From positions 402,717,889-402,781,888 of the forward strand of contig NC_081408.1 of assembly GCF_030272615.1 (NCBI RefSeq): a stretch of DNA of 64,000 nt, given 5' to 3'. This document shows, in pieces, positions 12,561 through 25,541 of this stretch. The position numbers and the translations under genes are program-made. The notes under the pieces are model-generated. The model worked only from the letters and a program-made list of their open reading frames with translations. It ran no database searches and had not been told where the DNA came from. The first letter of the stretch is position 1. Every line of letters starts with the position of its first letter. The stretch comes from Cryptomeria japonica. Taxonomy: Eukaryota; Streptophyta; Pinopsida; Cupressales; Cupressaceae.

Positions 12561-12615
12561 CTAAATTGGGTTATGTGGATATTGTCATAAAGTTGGTTGT
12601 AAGTTTCCTTACAAG

Positions 12616-12627
12616 TGGTATCAGAGC
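12616..12627 (+). other. Primer-binding site, initiator-Met tRNA type
   Basis: TGGTATCAGAGC is the standard plant copia-type primer-binding site. It lies two bases after the LTR end at 12,613 and fixes the element's orientation as plus. Confidence 0.8.
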
Positions 12628-13119
12628 TATAAGGTTTTTATGGTGTTATAACCCTAGATGTTGAATCCATGAATGCATGTCAGAATGAAAGACAAGACAA
12701 GATATAAGGGCTTGTTGCAGGTTGCGGGTTGCAGATTTGTGGGCATTTGTTGTAGATCTGGTGTTATAATTTTGTTTCAAAATGGGTTTCCATTGATTTG
12801 TATTTTGGGGGTTTTGAGGGTGGAGTTTCAGATTTGACCTCGTGAGACAAAACGGACCCCATAGTTGTGATAAGGGAGGTCGAGAGATGAATTTTGATAT
12901 ATAACTCGACCCTATTTGGCGATGGAAGAATGAGTGAATTTTTTTTAGACGGCACGACCATACAGCCGTAGCACTTGCACAGTCGTCAAAAAAAAATAAA
13001 AATTATTCCCTACAAAAGAAAAGCCTATCAGCATTTTTTATATGTCGAAATTAAAAAAAAAATTAAAAATAGGCCTTTTGAAAAAGATTTTGAAAAATTA
13101 AAAAATAATTTATGGGTTT

Positions 13120-13330
13120 GGGGGGGGGGGGGGGGGGGGTTCCGCAGACTCCCCGCTTTGTACCCTCGCAACGTGCAGACATTGTCAACTGGTACCACTG
13201 CCGGCTCCAGCCGATAGTTGTTGGCAGACCTCATGGGACCTTGTCTCATGGGGAGATCCTCGGGCAAGGTAACCCGTGGGGACCACCCGTCCCCGTAGGG
13301 TGCGGGCCCAACCCCCCCACGGTGAGTTGT
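13120..13330 (+). other. G20 run followed by a GC-rich island inside the LARD-like element
   Basis: A run of 20 G (13,120-13,139) begins a GC-rich block, unlike the AT- and GT-rich surroundings. It contains CCGTGGGGACCACCCG and similar self-complementary pieces. Short frames cross it on both strands, but none resembles a known protein. It may be a structured leader or packaging region of the element, which is inference. Confidence 0.4.
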
Positions 13331-16300
13331 TATTTCAAACAAACAATTAAAAAGTTTTTCCGCCAAATTCAAATTTAATAAATGTTTGTTTTTTTAAATA
13401 AAAACTTTGGAATTTTAAAATGTGCCGGCCAATCTATATTATATGCCAGATAGTGGGTGCGCCCGGCCAGTGGGCCCCACCTGGTACAAATAAAAATATT
13501 TTTTTTGGCATATTGTGAAAATGGAAAATTATTATACAGCAAATTAGTGAATATTTCTTTTTGGAGTCCATTTGCTTGCACATAGCCTAATAGGTTGTTT
13601 TTCTTTCATGGAGCATATCTTGATCATATGGTGTCGGTTTTTTGACTTCTTATAGTCGTTGGAAAGGTGGTTCAGTGTACTTCATGATTATATAATTAGT
13701 TTTTTCAAATTTTTTGGTTTGGGCAGTGAAATGTTAGCTAGAAGTAACAGTTACCTTTATGGCTTTGAGAGGTCATAACTTGAGCATACAAAGCTGGATT
13801 TTGGACTTCGAATAGTCGATAGAAAGCTCTTAGATAGCACTATATTTTGGTTCATATTTGGAGTAGGTTTTAAATTATTTGTTTGCTGATATTTTGATCT
13901 GAGTTGTTTATGGGTTCTTTTGACTATGGTGACATTATGAGTTTGTGACATGTTTAGTCTTGGAGATTTGGGTTTGATGTCATTGTACACTCAATATTAT
14001 ATCTTGATTCCTCTCATGTTGACATGGTTATTAGTTTTGGTTTGAGTATGTATGTTGCATTGGTGGGTCTACAAGTTGTGTAGTGTTGTAGGCGGTCTAT
14101 ACTTACAAGATTGTATTTATGGCTTGGATATGGGTTGTCTATGCCCATAGACCTTTCATTGTTGATGCATATTAAGATTGGTGGCTTGGTTTAGTCATAT
14201 GGCTTGCTAATTTTGTTGTCATGTTGAGGAGGAAAGATGTTATTAGGTACAGTCATAGTGGAGGACCTATGGTGTTTGCTATGTGGTGCTGATGGGTTGG
14301 ACATATTGGGAGTTAGATCTTGTTTCATGGAGGTGATCATGATGCCATGGTTGTTCCTTGTGTTTAGGGACTTTGGCATGACATGATTGGATTTGCAGGT
14401 GCTTTGATTGATGATATTCTAATTTAGATTCTTGATTGGTTATGGCGGTGTATCTTCTTGTTTGAGGATCATGGTTACTTTCACTTTTGGGAGCTCATGA
14501 TACATGCTTTGAGCTCTTTGATTGTTAGATGGATTTGGTAGATTCTCATGTTAGAGGATGGTTTTATCATGATGTCATGGATAGCTTGGATACACTTTTA
14601 GTGGGAGCTTTTGACAGTGATGATGTGGTAGTGTAGGATTTGATCTTGATTGTTTATTTGGTGGTTTTGTATCTTCTTGAGATGGAGTTCATGGTTTACT
14701 TGATATTGTTGACATTTCAGTTGTATGTGTGTAGACCTAGATGGTCTTCATTTAGGAGATGGTTATCACAATGCTATGGAGAGCTTGGTATCACGGTTCA
14801 GTGGGAGCTTGTAGCAGTGATGTGTATTCACTATTGGATGGTGGATGATCTTCTTGGTGTGCAGATGTTTGGAGGATGTCTTAGATCTTGTTGTTGCAGG
14901 AGGGTCTTTCACATTTGTGGGTACACTTGTAGAAGATGGTGATCTTCATGATATTTAAGGATGTTAACATCTTCAGGGCTCAAGTAGTCCTTGGTTGAGG
15001 TGAGGTTTATGCTTTCATTTGACACGTTATCCTTGCTTTGATAGGATGGTTGATATTATATCATGGTGCACTCTTGATACCATTTTAGAATTTTGGCATG
15101 ATATGGTTATTTGATATGTTCACATGGAGCATGTTATCTCATTGGTGGAGATGGTTAGATCATGTTGGCATGTCATGTTCCCGATTTTGCAGTTGGAGGT
15201 TTGACATTAATCTTGGTAGTTCTCTTTGTATTGGGTACATGATCGTTTACTTGATTCCTTCATGGTGATGCTATGTTGCATTTGGAGTTTGGCATGGATT
15301 GATTGGTTACAGGCACTCATGGATACTTGTAGACTTAGGTGATGATAGTATTCTCTTGTGATTAGAGATATTTGTTGGAATGGTTGATGGTTTCAGCAGG
15401 AAGTCCAAGGAGCATTCACCTGGTATGGACTTGAGAGGAGATTGTTCATAGATGAGTCATGATGACTTGGACGTCTTGGAGGAGCATTCTCTTTCCCCAC
15501 TCTTGGTCTACTCGATGGTTTTATTACTTGAGAGGTATTGCCCATTGTTCCTTTCAGGTGCATTATATTTATGCTTATCTTTCATAGATATGGATCTTGA
15601 GCTATGGATAGATGGTTAGTTCTGGAGGATTCAGTTTGAGAGATGTTTGGCATTGGTTATCTCCTTGTGCATTTGAGTTATTATTATGATGGTGGCAGTC
15701 ATTGATATTAGTTTGGGAGATGGTTTTTTGGGTGTATTCCCTAGGCTTGGGAATGGATATTTAGTTTGATCTTCTTGGTTATGAGAGGCTTACATCCATG
15801 TTGGTTACATGTTATATATGTTTGTTTGGTCCAAGGAACTGAACAATGTTTGGGTGTTATGCTTTTCATGTGGGGTTTTATGGAGGAGATAAAACTTGAC
15901 ACAGTTAGCATTTAGAGGTGTGTGTAGAAGGACATACTACAGGATTTGATTTGTAGTGTTTCTCTCTTTATTTCAGTTATCTTCCTGGATGTTCGTGTTC
16001 ACATTACATTGGTTGGAGGTTGTTTGGAGCTATGTGTTCACTTGTTTTGTGTTCATGTGTTGTCTTGTGGGAGATGGCATAGAGGTTCCTTTATCTCTTT
16101 CTTTTTTTGGTGTGGAGAATATGGGAGAATGTTGGAGACACGGTGTGCGAGTGGTAGTTGCAGGTTATCGGTTTACATGATGTTCATATTGATGTGGATG
16201 TTCATGATACTACATGGTTACACTTATATGATATGTTGCTAGTGGATGCATTTCTGATATTGACATTACCTATGCAATGGGATTTCCTTGGTGTACATAC

Positions 16301-17097
16301 GTGGTAGGTATTGCACTTGGGGTTATGGTTGCATATGTTGATGAGATGTTATTCACTTGGTTTGTATGCCTTGGAGGCATGTATAGTTGATGTGTTAGCA
16401 CTTGGTGTGGGTTTTATTTCAGCTATGTAAACAACTACCTTTGCATTGGACACCTTTGGATTAGTGTTTGTGTTCAGATATCAGTTGGTGCATGACTTAT
16501 CATTTGTTGCAACAGATTGTGTGACTTTCTCTTTGGATGGCCTTTTCATATCCAGTGGCAGTGGCATGATGGAGGGTGGGAGCATTCATGTATGAGATGG
16601 TGGTCACTTTGTTTCTTGTTGCAGGTATCTTAATGGAGCACTTGGATTCCATGATGGTATATGTGCGTGGAGAGATCAATCTCTTATTTGTGTGATGGAT
16701 TACTTCTTGGCCCTTATGCAATGTATACAACAAGTGGGAGAATGTTGGGAAAATGGTGTTGTACACCCTGCATAATAATGTTTCATTGTTGTATTATTTT
16801 ATTGTTGTGTGAGGTGGACACGAAATTATATTGTAATATCATTGTATTGTTGCACCTGGGAGCACCTAGATGGACATGCAACATGTAGAGATTCCCTTGG
16901 AATATTCTTGTAACTACTTGATGAGTTGTATTGACACATTGGTATTATTATAGTGTATTTATTTAATATTGGGGAATGCAATTGTGATTAAGTACCCAAT
17001 ATTAAGTGTTTGTCAAGGGTAGGTAGAAAAATATTATATTTTATTGTCACATGGTTTTGATGTAATACCACTTGGTGGTTTTTTGGTTGCTTGTCTC

Positions 17098-17104
17098 TAT
17101 AAAA
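17098..17104 (+). promoter_or_regulatory. TATA box of the LARD-like 3' LTR
   Basis: TATAAAA within CTCTATAAAAGCACC, in plus orientation, 2.0 kb before the LTR end at 19,099. Nothing else nearby looks like a promoter. Confidence 0.45.
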
Positions 17105-19038
17105 GCACCACAAGGGTAGTTGTTTGGGTTGGTGGTGCGGGAGCACCTAGGACTTAGGCTCGTAGTCCTTCCACAATTTTGGCTTGTACTGAACTTAGCC
17201 AAGTTAGGTTTCTAATAAGGCCTCCAGGAGGGTCCAAGGTGTGTGTGTGTATGTTTGATTTGAGTCAAGTGTAGGCCTAGTTAAGTTAGTTTTCTTCCTA
17301 GGCTTGCATCTTTGTGAGTAGGTGGTAGCTTGAGTAGGTAAATGACCTTCTTGTTGGTCAAAAGAGGCATAAATTGGTGTGATAATTAGAGAGGTTTAGA
17401 ATAGACTTAGGAATGTTTAAAAATTCATGAGTAATGACTTGTAATAGGTTGCTTAAGTTGTAAAGACAAAATGTGAAAAGTTGTAAAAGTTGTCATGACA
17501 ACTTTGGTCCTAAAAGAGCTTAGCGGTGGAGTTAGGGTTAGCACTTTGACCTAGGATGCCTCCACATGTGGGTAAGACTATTTAAACCTCCTCTTGCATG
17601 GTTACCAAGGTTGGAAGTTTTATTTTGTATGATTGGCAATCTGAAACTACTCATTTTCAGACTGTTGTCACTGTTTTGGTCTTCTTTTGCATAAAATGTG
17701 AACACTAATGGATTGAATCCATTGATCCAGTTTTGGATTGTATTTATTTGGTGTATTCCAGTACTATTTGGCTTATTTCATTCTTTGTAGATAGAGTGTG
17801 TTATTACTTTCATTGTTTTGTTTCCAAACAGCCAGTTTTGGCTTGTAAATAACAAATTCTTGTAAAATGGTTGCCCCATAAAATCCCTCCGTGCTACCAT
17901 CACAGCCTATTGGGACATGGAAGGAAACCCTATGTATAGTGTAAATATGTAGGGAGGAGTTATGGAAGTGGAGTTTATCATGGTTACCACCTTGTTCTAG
18001 GCGAGTCCAGGAGCAACCCGGCTAGAGAAAATAGGGTGAAAATTGAAGGCATAGTGCAGGGGTCAATAAAAAACCTTAACAAAATCATTTGGGATGATTC
18101 ATGAGGTCCATAAAAAGTTTTAGTAGCAAGGAGAAACCTTGACAAGTCATTTAGATTCCCATTTCACAAAGTTGAACAGTCACTATCGATTAAAGGCCTA
18201 GAAACCAAACCCTCATTTTTGGGTTAGGGCACAGTACGACATTTTGGAAGACTAAAACCAGAAAAATATCCTAGGGATGGGTGAGTGATTGAAGAAAATT
18301 AACACTCTTTGCAAGGTCTTTTGGACCGTAAAACCAAAAACCCTCAAAAACCGGATTTAGGAGGCCTAATTGGGGCTCATCCTTGTAGCCCTATTTCTAG
18401 GCAAATTCGTGAAATCGGTAAGGAAGATAAAGATTGCAAAACCTCAAATGGACCAAATTGGATACATTCCATGGTAGATTCCACCTCCACACCTCTACAA
18501 TGACTCACAATAGTATGGGGGTGAAAAGTAAGAAATTGACAAGTTGTAGTCAAGATAGCAAGATTGAGCATATGGGAAACACATTGAAATGGTAGGGTTC
18601 TTAGTCAAATACTTGTTGCAAACACCTTTGAGATTGGTAAGGAGAAAGTCCTAGCAGGGATTGGAAGGACTTGGAGGTCTTGGAGCATAGCTAGACCTGG
18701 TGAGGTTGGTGGAATTGAGCAACACCAACTAGGTGAAGTGTGAGCAAGCTAGGTAAACCCTATCAGTTGGTCAGTTAGCTAGGTTAGCATTTGTGAAGGA
18801 GGAAGCATGGCATGGGATGTGTGGATTCATGATTAGTCACATGGAGTGCTTGGTTATGACTAATTTTTTGAAGGCTTTCCATAGTTGTATTGTAATGGAC
18901 ACATTGTTGATAATACATGGTGGATGCTTTTGGAGGCAGGGTTTTTCCCTCGTGAGCGTTTTCCCAGGGTATATACTGTGTCACATTTTCATGGGTATGT
19001 TGTCTATTCTTTGCATGTGGATTCTATGTGTTGATTTG

Positions 19039-19099
19039 ATTAAAATTTAAATTGGGTAATGTGGAAATTGTCATAAAGTTGGCTGCAAGTTTCCTTACA
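19039..19099 (+). repeat. 3' LTR terminus matching the residual 5' LTR
   Basis: Direct repeat of 12,553-12,613 with few differences, ending TTCCTTACA. It begins with ATTAAAAT, the same 8 bases found at the deletion junction. Confidence 0.7.
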
Positions 19100-19766
19100 C
19101 CTTACTCTTGTTGCAATATGGCAAAAGTCTTTCCACACTTTTGCAACTACTCCAAAATTTTGCCCTTTTCCCTTTGTGAAATGGTAATAACTTCTTGTCT
19201 TGAGTTCTTCGTATCACTGTTTCGTAGACCACCTAACAAGGGTCTTGTGAAATAGCGACATCTTCATGGTCTTTACTGTCCTTGTCACTATTTCACAAAT
19301 TGCCTAATATAGTGAGACAAAGATCCTACGAAATAGCGATGATTAATCATATATCCATATTTGGACTTAGATAAAATGATGGGTAAGGTATAAGGATATT
19401 TTTAGGGAAATGGTAAGAGGTATGAATTCTTTTAAGTGGAAAATAAGGCATAATTTGGTTAAGGTCTTTGGATGGTTTGAACACTTGATTTATCATTTGA
19501 TTTTTTGAATTGCTAGAAAACAAATTGAATTTTGGCACGAGGGGAATGTCATACTACAACTAGTCATTTGATGGACAGTAGTGGGAAACTAATTGGACAC
19601 TTTGATACAGTGGTGGGAAGATAATTTATATAGACAATAATGGGAGAATAAAAGGGTGATGAGAAAATGGTGGGAAAGTTGTGAATTTTGTAATGACACT
19701 AGTGAGGGAATACTTAGTTTTTAAAATCTGTATAGAAATGTTCTCTAGTTTTGTGAGGTGCTAACA
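19100..19766 (-). repeat. 5' LTR copy B, segment 3 (outer end)
   Basis: Resumes at the position equivalent to 1,778 of copy A and follows it to 2,448. It ends GTGCTAACA; on the minus strand this is the LTR start, TGTTAGCACC. The next bases (ACTTAT) would be the element's target site, but the matching flank lies outside the window. Confidence 0.8.
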
Positions 19767-19779
19767 ACTTATAAATGTT

Positions 19780-20442
19780 GTGGATGAAAGGGTAGTTATC
19801 TCAATGAGGTTTATAGAAGATGATGAATTCATCAATACCCCAGAGTTCAAAGATTTTTGGATGAAGATAAAGATGAAGGAGTTTGGGGAAAGAAAACAAA
19901 TGAAACTCAAGGGTGTGGATGAATCCAAGCATGAGGAAATAATTGACCAAACCTTCATAGAAATAAAATTTGATGATACACATATTACTCTAGCAGAAGC
20001 AAGATAAGTAGTCATGAAGAGTAACATGTTGATTGTTCCAGGAATGACACTAAATTAAATGTTCTTATTAGATCAAGAAAGGTAGCAGGAAGACCTCATG
20101 CTAATAGCAGAGTTCTATTCTGAAGAAGGGGTAAGTGGTATGGGGTATAACCCAAAAATTGAGATACTAGCTACCTGGGTGATGTTTAAAATCACTAGCA
20201 AGCCAAAGCTAGTAGATATGGTGAAAGAGACATAGGGAACAACTATTTTAAAAACCATGAAAGATACCTCCTCATTGGAGGTGGCCACACCAACCATGCA
20301 CACTGCTATGTTTACCAGGGATGCAATGAAACACATGCGACAAAAGATAATTGAACTTGAAAAGGGGCACAAGGAGATGAATAATGAAATTAACAGGTTA
20401 TATATTGAAAATGCCATGTTGAAAAAAAAGAAGAAAAAAGGA
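19780..20442 (+). pseudogene. Broken plus-strand frame, unknown repeat protein
   Basis: The frame from about 19,780 reads with stops near 20,005, 20,056 and 20,233. It then continues from 20,257 to a stop at 20,443. The first part is charged and helical (for example MKIKMKEFGERKQMKLKGV). The last part is a plausible coiled coil (MRQKIIELEKGHKEMNNEI) ending in a lysine run. A short, out-of-phase stretch follows, and then the frame at 20,590-21,093. I do not recognise a family. The position, directly against the gypsy LTR, suggests that the LTR element inserted into or beside this older repeat. Confidence 0.35.
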
Positions 20443-20589
20443 TAACCTAATGATCAAAATAAAGCCATCATTTTGCACAAACATGCTACTTCTACACGCA
20501 CAAACAACAATGAAGATGGTAAAGGATGGAGTGAGGAGAAACAAAAGTATGAGAAAGAAATCAAGGAATTAAGAGCGGCCAATGCAGAA

Positions 20590-21093
20590 GCTTTGCAAAA
20601 GGTGCCACAATAGATCCTTAGTACTTTTGATCAAATATTGACACATAGAGTGAAACTCATTACTAACATGTTGGACGAGGTGTATAAGGGATATAATTCC
20701 TTATTGAATATGATAGAAGTATTTATAGAAAATAAACCTAAATTGGAAGCTTTATCAAAAAGGTGGCAGTCAACATATCTTACCTTAGTCACTTTGTGTA
20801 AAGTAACACAAAGGGATCCTAATGCTCCTCCTGTAATAAAAGAGACTAATGAAATAATAAGTGCAATCATTAAAGAGATCAAGTATGTTTCTAGTGAAGA
20901 ACAAAAAGTGAGGGCCAAAATTTATTCTTTCCATACATTTCAACACTGGACCATACCTCATATCATTGATAAGGATAAGCACATGAGGGATTTTAATGAC
21001 TCGAAAATTGTCTTCTGTCAAATGGTGCCAAAAATTATAATGCACATGAAGGAGGAAAGAGACATGTGCATTCAAAGTTTCAATTTGTTTTAG
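20590..21093 (+). pseudogene. Plus-strand frame of about 150 codons, unknown
   Basis: The frame is open from about 20,614 to 21,093; its only early start is a TTG at 20,638, so an ATG start is lacking. It encodes a predominantly helical protein with segments such as EALSKRWQSTYLTLVTL and IVFCQMVPKIIMHMKEERD, and no zinc knuckle, protease or polymerase motif. Together with the frame upstream it could be a retroelement accessory protein or a degraded transposon gene. Low codon-level constraint is apparent, but it is longer than expected by chance in such AT-rich DNA. Confidence 0.35.
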
Positions 21094-21582
21094 GATAGGG
21101 TCATAACATTAGATGATGGTTACTCAAAGTTGTTATAGAGGTAAGGGCAATGACAGACAAAAAACGGAAAGATCACCTTATGAATGTGTCTACCATCTAG
21201 AGCTTCGAATTGCCAATAGAATACAAAGTATACTAGTGAGAGGCAACATACTTGAAGGCCTCCGGAGATTAAGTGCTCAAAAAGTTAGGCGATGGATGTG
21301 GAGCACACCCAACTTAAAGTAAAACCTTGCCAGACCCAACGGTCACATGTTGCTACTCACAGTGTCATGATAAAGGGCTTACTCACATTCACCAGCTATT
21401 CCCATATTTCATTATTGTGTTTTATTTTCATGCTTGCTAAAAAAAACTTTGTCAAAAACTTTTAATGTTTTAATTAAGTTCTCTTTTAATTATGCATAAA
21501 ATATTTAGTTATGAAGAGTTGCAATGTAACGATCTGAAGCTTGTTGCTTCTTTTGATTTTGATAAATAAGAAAGAAACTAGG

Positions 21583-22670
21583 ACCGAAAGAAAAAAAAGG
21601 GGGGACAAGATAGAGAAATAGATAGGAATATAAGCAATATAAGTAGCAAGAAAATTTTGTACCTTCTTACAGTTGTATACACCTAAAAATGGTCTGAAGA
21701 TAATTAATTAAATAAGCAATTATTTAATTAATCTCTCCTCCCCAATTTAATTGAATTCACTAAGCAATTTGATTAAATCTCTTATTCATCTACTTATTAA
21801 TAAATCTAAGGATTTATTAAATAGGTTCATTTCATTTCACCCCTTTAATTAATTAATTCAAATTAATTAAATTCCCTCCACCAAAATCATTTCTTCCAAC
21901 TCCTAATTAATTAAAACAAATCAATGAGTGGTTGAGACTAATTAGCCATTTTCCTAATATTTGAATTTCTAAATTCAAATTCTCCTAACTTCTACCACCC
22001 CTGAACCTAACCATTCCTAAACCTAACCCATTCTACCTACCACCTTGTCCCCTTTCATCCAACATCTTCTAGAACCTTTGTGACACTTGTCACTAAGTGT
22101 TCCCTTTAATCCAACTCCCTTTGCCAACTTCCTCCAATTTAACCATTGATATCTTCAGATCAATCTCAACCGTTGATTCATGCCAACTCACCCCTAGCCT
22201 TGGGAAATCCTATATATAGACCTCATTTTGGAGCAATATTGGTCCCAATTTCATATGATTTTTGCATATCATTTGGTCCCAATTTGATTTCATCATTTGC
22301 ATTGTTATTATAGGCATCTAGCTTATAGTTTATCATTCTTAGCAATGTTATCATGCTCAATTTAGCTTAAATCTTAGCTTAATCATGCTAGGATAATCAA
22401 TCATTCATATAGCTTAATCATGCTATTCTTGCTAGATCATGCATTTTCAGCATTCAAATCCTCCATCTAAGTGTAGTCAAGTCACTGGAATTTGCATACT
22501 GAGATCTGAGAGCAAAATTCATACTCGCATTTACTAGGAGGCAATAAGTCGATTAGCTATGGTTTTGTCTTCCATTGTTTCAATTTTCTAACCATTGCTT
22601 GTAATGATTTATTGAGTGCATTGTGGTTGTAGGTACAGGTACACTTCACAAAACACGACAATAGTGGTGA
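21583..22670 (+). repeat. Polypurine tract and LTR-like segment
   Basis: A purine run (GAAAGAAAAAAAAGGGGGG, ending near 21,605) precedes a candidate LTR start TGTATACACC at 21,674. The following AT-rich text, with many AATTAATT words, contains CCTATATATAGACC near 22,210, a plausible TATA box. The tract is about 70 bases from the TG, farther than usual. I could not find the far end or a partner copy, so this may be a solo or truncated LTR. Confidence 0.35.
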
Positions 22671-23342
22671 ACTATAATACAAGAATCCAAATTTTCCTGC
22701 TCTCAGATATTTGTTGATTGTGGATGATAAGATATTATATGGTTGTCTCCAATTTATTTCTCTCTCATTTGTTTAATTCAGATTATCAAGGGTAATTTCT
22801 GATTTATTAAAACAACTTTATCTACTTTGTGTGATTTGATTAATTGGTTTCTATAAGACAGAATTAAATTCTGTTTAATTGAGTTACAATAATTTGGAAG
22901 AAAAATACTTGGATTAAAAAGAAGAACCTGATAATATTACATTTATGCATTCTTTATATAAAGTATAAACACACTTGTATGCCAAGTAACTTGAATTCAG
23001 ATCAGGAATTGGATATATTTGACTTTGTAGCCCTAAAGGAAGGCACTGATCTAAAAAAAATAAAAATTCATTGGACTCGGTTCTTGTTTATTTGTTTCAG
23101 AAAAGTAGGTAGGAGTAGGAGTAATCAGGTATGAAACATCCACTTCAAGTACATGTGCCCTACTAAGTGGATTTGAATAAGGGTATTAACATAAAATTAT
23201 ACATCTGCACTAATTGTCAAAATGTGCACCTGCCTTAGTATGGTAGAACCAAAAGTGCAGGAGTAATTAATCCTCTTGTAGATTAATTCTCATTCATTGG
23301 CCAAGTCAGTTGCTAATCCTGATCATAGAACTTGGCACATTC

Positions 23343-25541
23343 TTAGGGTTTTGCAATCTGTTGATTTGGGAACCAACAAACATTATGGGAGAACTTCAAA
23401 CACTTATAGATTGTAGAAGGAATAACTTTCATGGAAGAGAGCCAAGGATGTCCCAACTTCACATGAAATTGATTAGATGTAGGAATAATAGCAAAGGTAT
23501 CATCCAAGCATTTAGTACCAATCTTAACAGGAAGAATAATAGAACTAATATTAGAACAAGAGAAACCACCATACACCTTGATCATAACTTTATATTTATC
23601 ATACGTAACTTGATGCAATTATTAAGTAAAAAGGTGTTCTTCAATAATAATTTTCACTATATGTATTGGATCAATGAGCACCCCTCATAAGAGTTTGTTT
23701 TTAATCTTCGTAGTAATGTATAATAGTCCATCAGGTGCAATAATAGTCTCACTAGGATCAAAGGTGATGCATAATTTAGGGTTGCTTTTAGGTTTTTCAT
23801 TGAGGTTCACAACATTGTTGAACTCTATACCAAAGTCATTGGGAAAGAATGCAAGTGACTTAGACTAAAAAATATTGGTAAAGTGAGAAGGCATAGTATT
23901 GGTGAAGATTTGGAGGTTTTAATTAGGAGGTGATGCGGATTTGTTCCCTTTATCATTCATAACATCTACAGATATAACATTGTTATCAATAAGGTCTTGA
24001 ATCTTATACCTCAAAAAACAACACTTCTTAGTATCATGACCTACTTGGCGATGGTTTAGGAAAAAGGATTTGTGGCCAAATGAAGGCATTAAAGGCTTAG
24101 AGGTATCTATAGGCTTGATGTGAGGAAGTTGCAACACATTATCAGTAATCAACCTCAACATTATACTTTACAAAGTGAGTTCATTCTTTTCTAAAGTATT
24201 TGGATAAAGGGGCCACACTTGATGTTGTGGCTACCACTTGAGTGTTGATGTTGTTGGAAGAGTTAGCAATAATCTTGATGAAACCTTTGTTGTGTTTGTT
24301 GAATTTTGGAAAAAAAAATTTGAGCGTTCTCATTCTTATTAACCATAATGATTCAAATTGTCTCACTTGAAGTTGATATAGTTATGAAGCATTGTACACA
24401 ATTGCGTGAAAGAGGTAAATTTAGAAAATAGAAGATCATCTTTAATATCTTTTGCAAATTAGTAATGACAATTCTTTGAACATCATGATCAGGCATACGA
24501 TAAGCAATTTGTGAATGCAAATGTTTATATCTACCAATAAAATCATTTACTTTTTCTCTAACTCCTTGCTTATAATGAATCAAATAAATCAAAGTAATTT
24601 TAGGACCAATGTTATTTTTAAATTGTTGAATGAAAGCATTATCCAATTGTTGAAAAGAAGTAATGGAATAAGGGGGCAAAGAACAATATCATTGCAAAGC
24701 TTTAACTCTAAAGGTTCGAGTAAATAATTTTTCCATGGATCTTTGATCATGAGAGAAATCACTACACAAGGTTTAAAATGTCTTCACATGAGTCAAGGGG
24801 TCACTTTTCCATTGTATAACTCTAACTAAGGGATTTCCATATTCTTAGGAGCAACCACACAAATAATCTCATCACATAGTGGGCTTGCTACATCATAAGT
24901 GGGAACATTGAACTTGGATTGGGTAAATCAAGGCAATTGTTATTGTAAGGATGAAACACTTTGACCTAGATTATTGATAGTGGCTTTGGTGGATGGATTG
25001 GAATTGAACATATTGGATTGTGATGGAGGAGTAATGTTGGTGTAGGTAGTTGGAGATTGAGAATTAGTGGGGGGGGATTGTGATATGTTGGTACAAGAGA
25101 TGGCTAGGAAACAAATGGAAGACTCATAGAAAGAGGTATATAAGGGTATGAATTAATAGGATTGCCCCCATGACTAACATGTGTAGGATTAATATTTTGT
25201 GTAGAGATAGTCATCATAAAAGATGTGTATGTAGGCACACTAGGAAATGATGTAGTCATATGAATGGAATGATCAACTTGACTAGTAGGATGAGAATAAC
25301 CAAGATCTTTTGCACAATATGAGAAATACCAAGTAACACTTCCACACCTAACTTATCACTTTTAACCATTTTCTTCAAACTTCAATCAACCTGATATTGC
25401 CTCACTATTCATGTGTTCTTGGCCCATCCGTTGTTGGAGATTGTCAAATTCCATGTCAAGCTTCCCCAATTGAGCACTAGTAACCCTAGTTGGTGAGTCA
25501 TCACCTTCATCATGAGAAGTGTGAGGTTAACGGGGCTCCAT
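23343..25541 (-). pseudogene. Ty3/gypsy gag-protease remnant
   Basis: Reading leftward, a start codon at 25,541-25,539 is followed after three codons by a stop and then by a gag N-terminal region rich in Gln and Glu. The capsid core lies at about 24,679-24,353, with FQQLDNAFIQQF and the E-K-x-x-x-F-x-x-R pattern. A Cys/His region at 24,161-23,919 includes HRQVGHDTKKC. At 23,618-23,343 is the protease tail, with the LGHPWLSSMKVIPST motif typical of plant gypsy aspartic proteases. Stops and frameshifts separate the parts, and no reverse transcriptase follows before 22.7 kb. Gag would form the particle and the protease would process it; neither can be made here. Confidence 0.7.

Larger units (their letters stand above)
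12553..19099 (+). mobile_element. Pol-less LTR element (LARD-like) with truncated 5' LTR, inserted in LTR copy B
   Basis: About 60 bases at 12,553-12,613 and 19,039-19,099 are direct repeats, both ending AAGTTTCCTTACA. The first is followed by a tRNA-iMet-type primer-binding site, the second by resumed copy B sequence. So 12,553-12,613 is the tail of a 5' LTR and 19,099 is the end of the 3' LTR. A TATA box at 17,098-17,104 suggests that the 3' LTR begins near or after 16.88 kb, so most of the 5' LTR is deleted. The interior is G+T-rich with diverged repeats of roughly 200-250 bases (14.4-14.8 kb is an example) and has no gag or pol frame. It resembles a large retrotransposon derivative that used proteins supplied by a partner. 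Confidence 0.65.

Noticed and set aside
13028-13378. Overlapping frames of 80-114 codons on both strands across the G20 run and GC island
   Set aside because: They are produced by homopolymer glycine/proline runs and compositional bias; no domain is visible on either strand.
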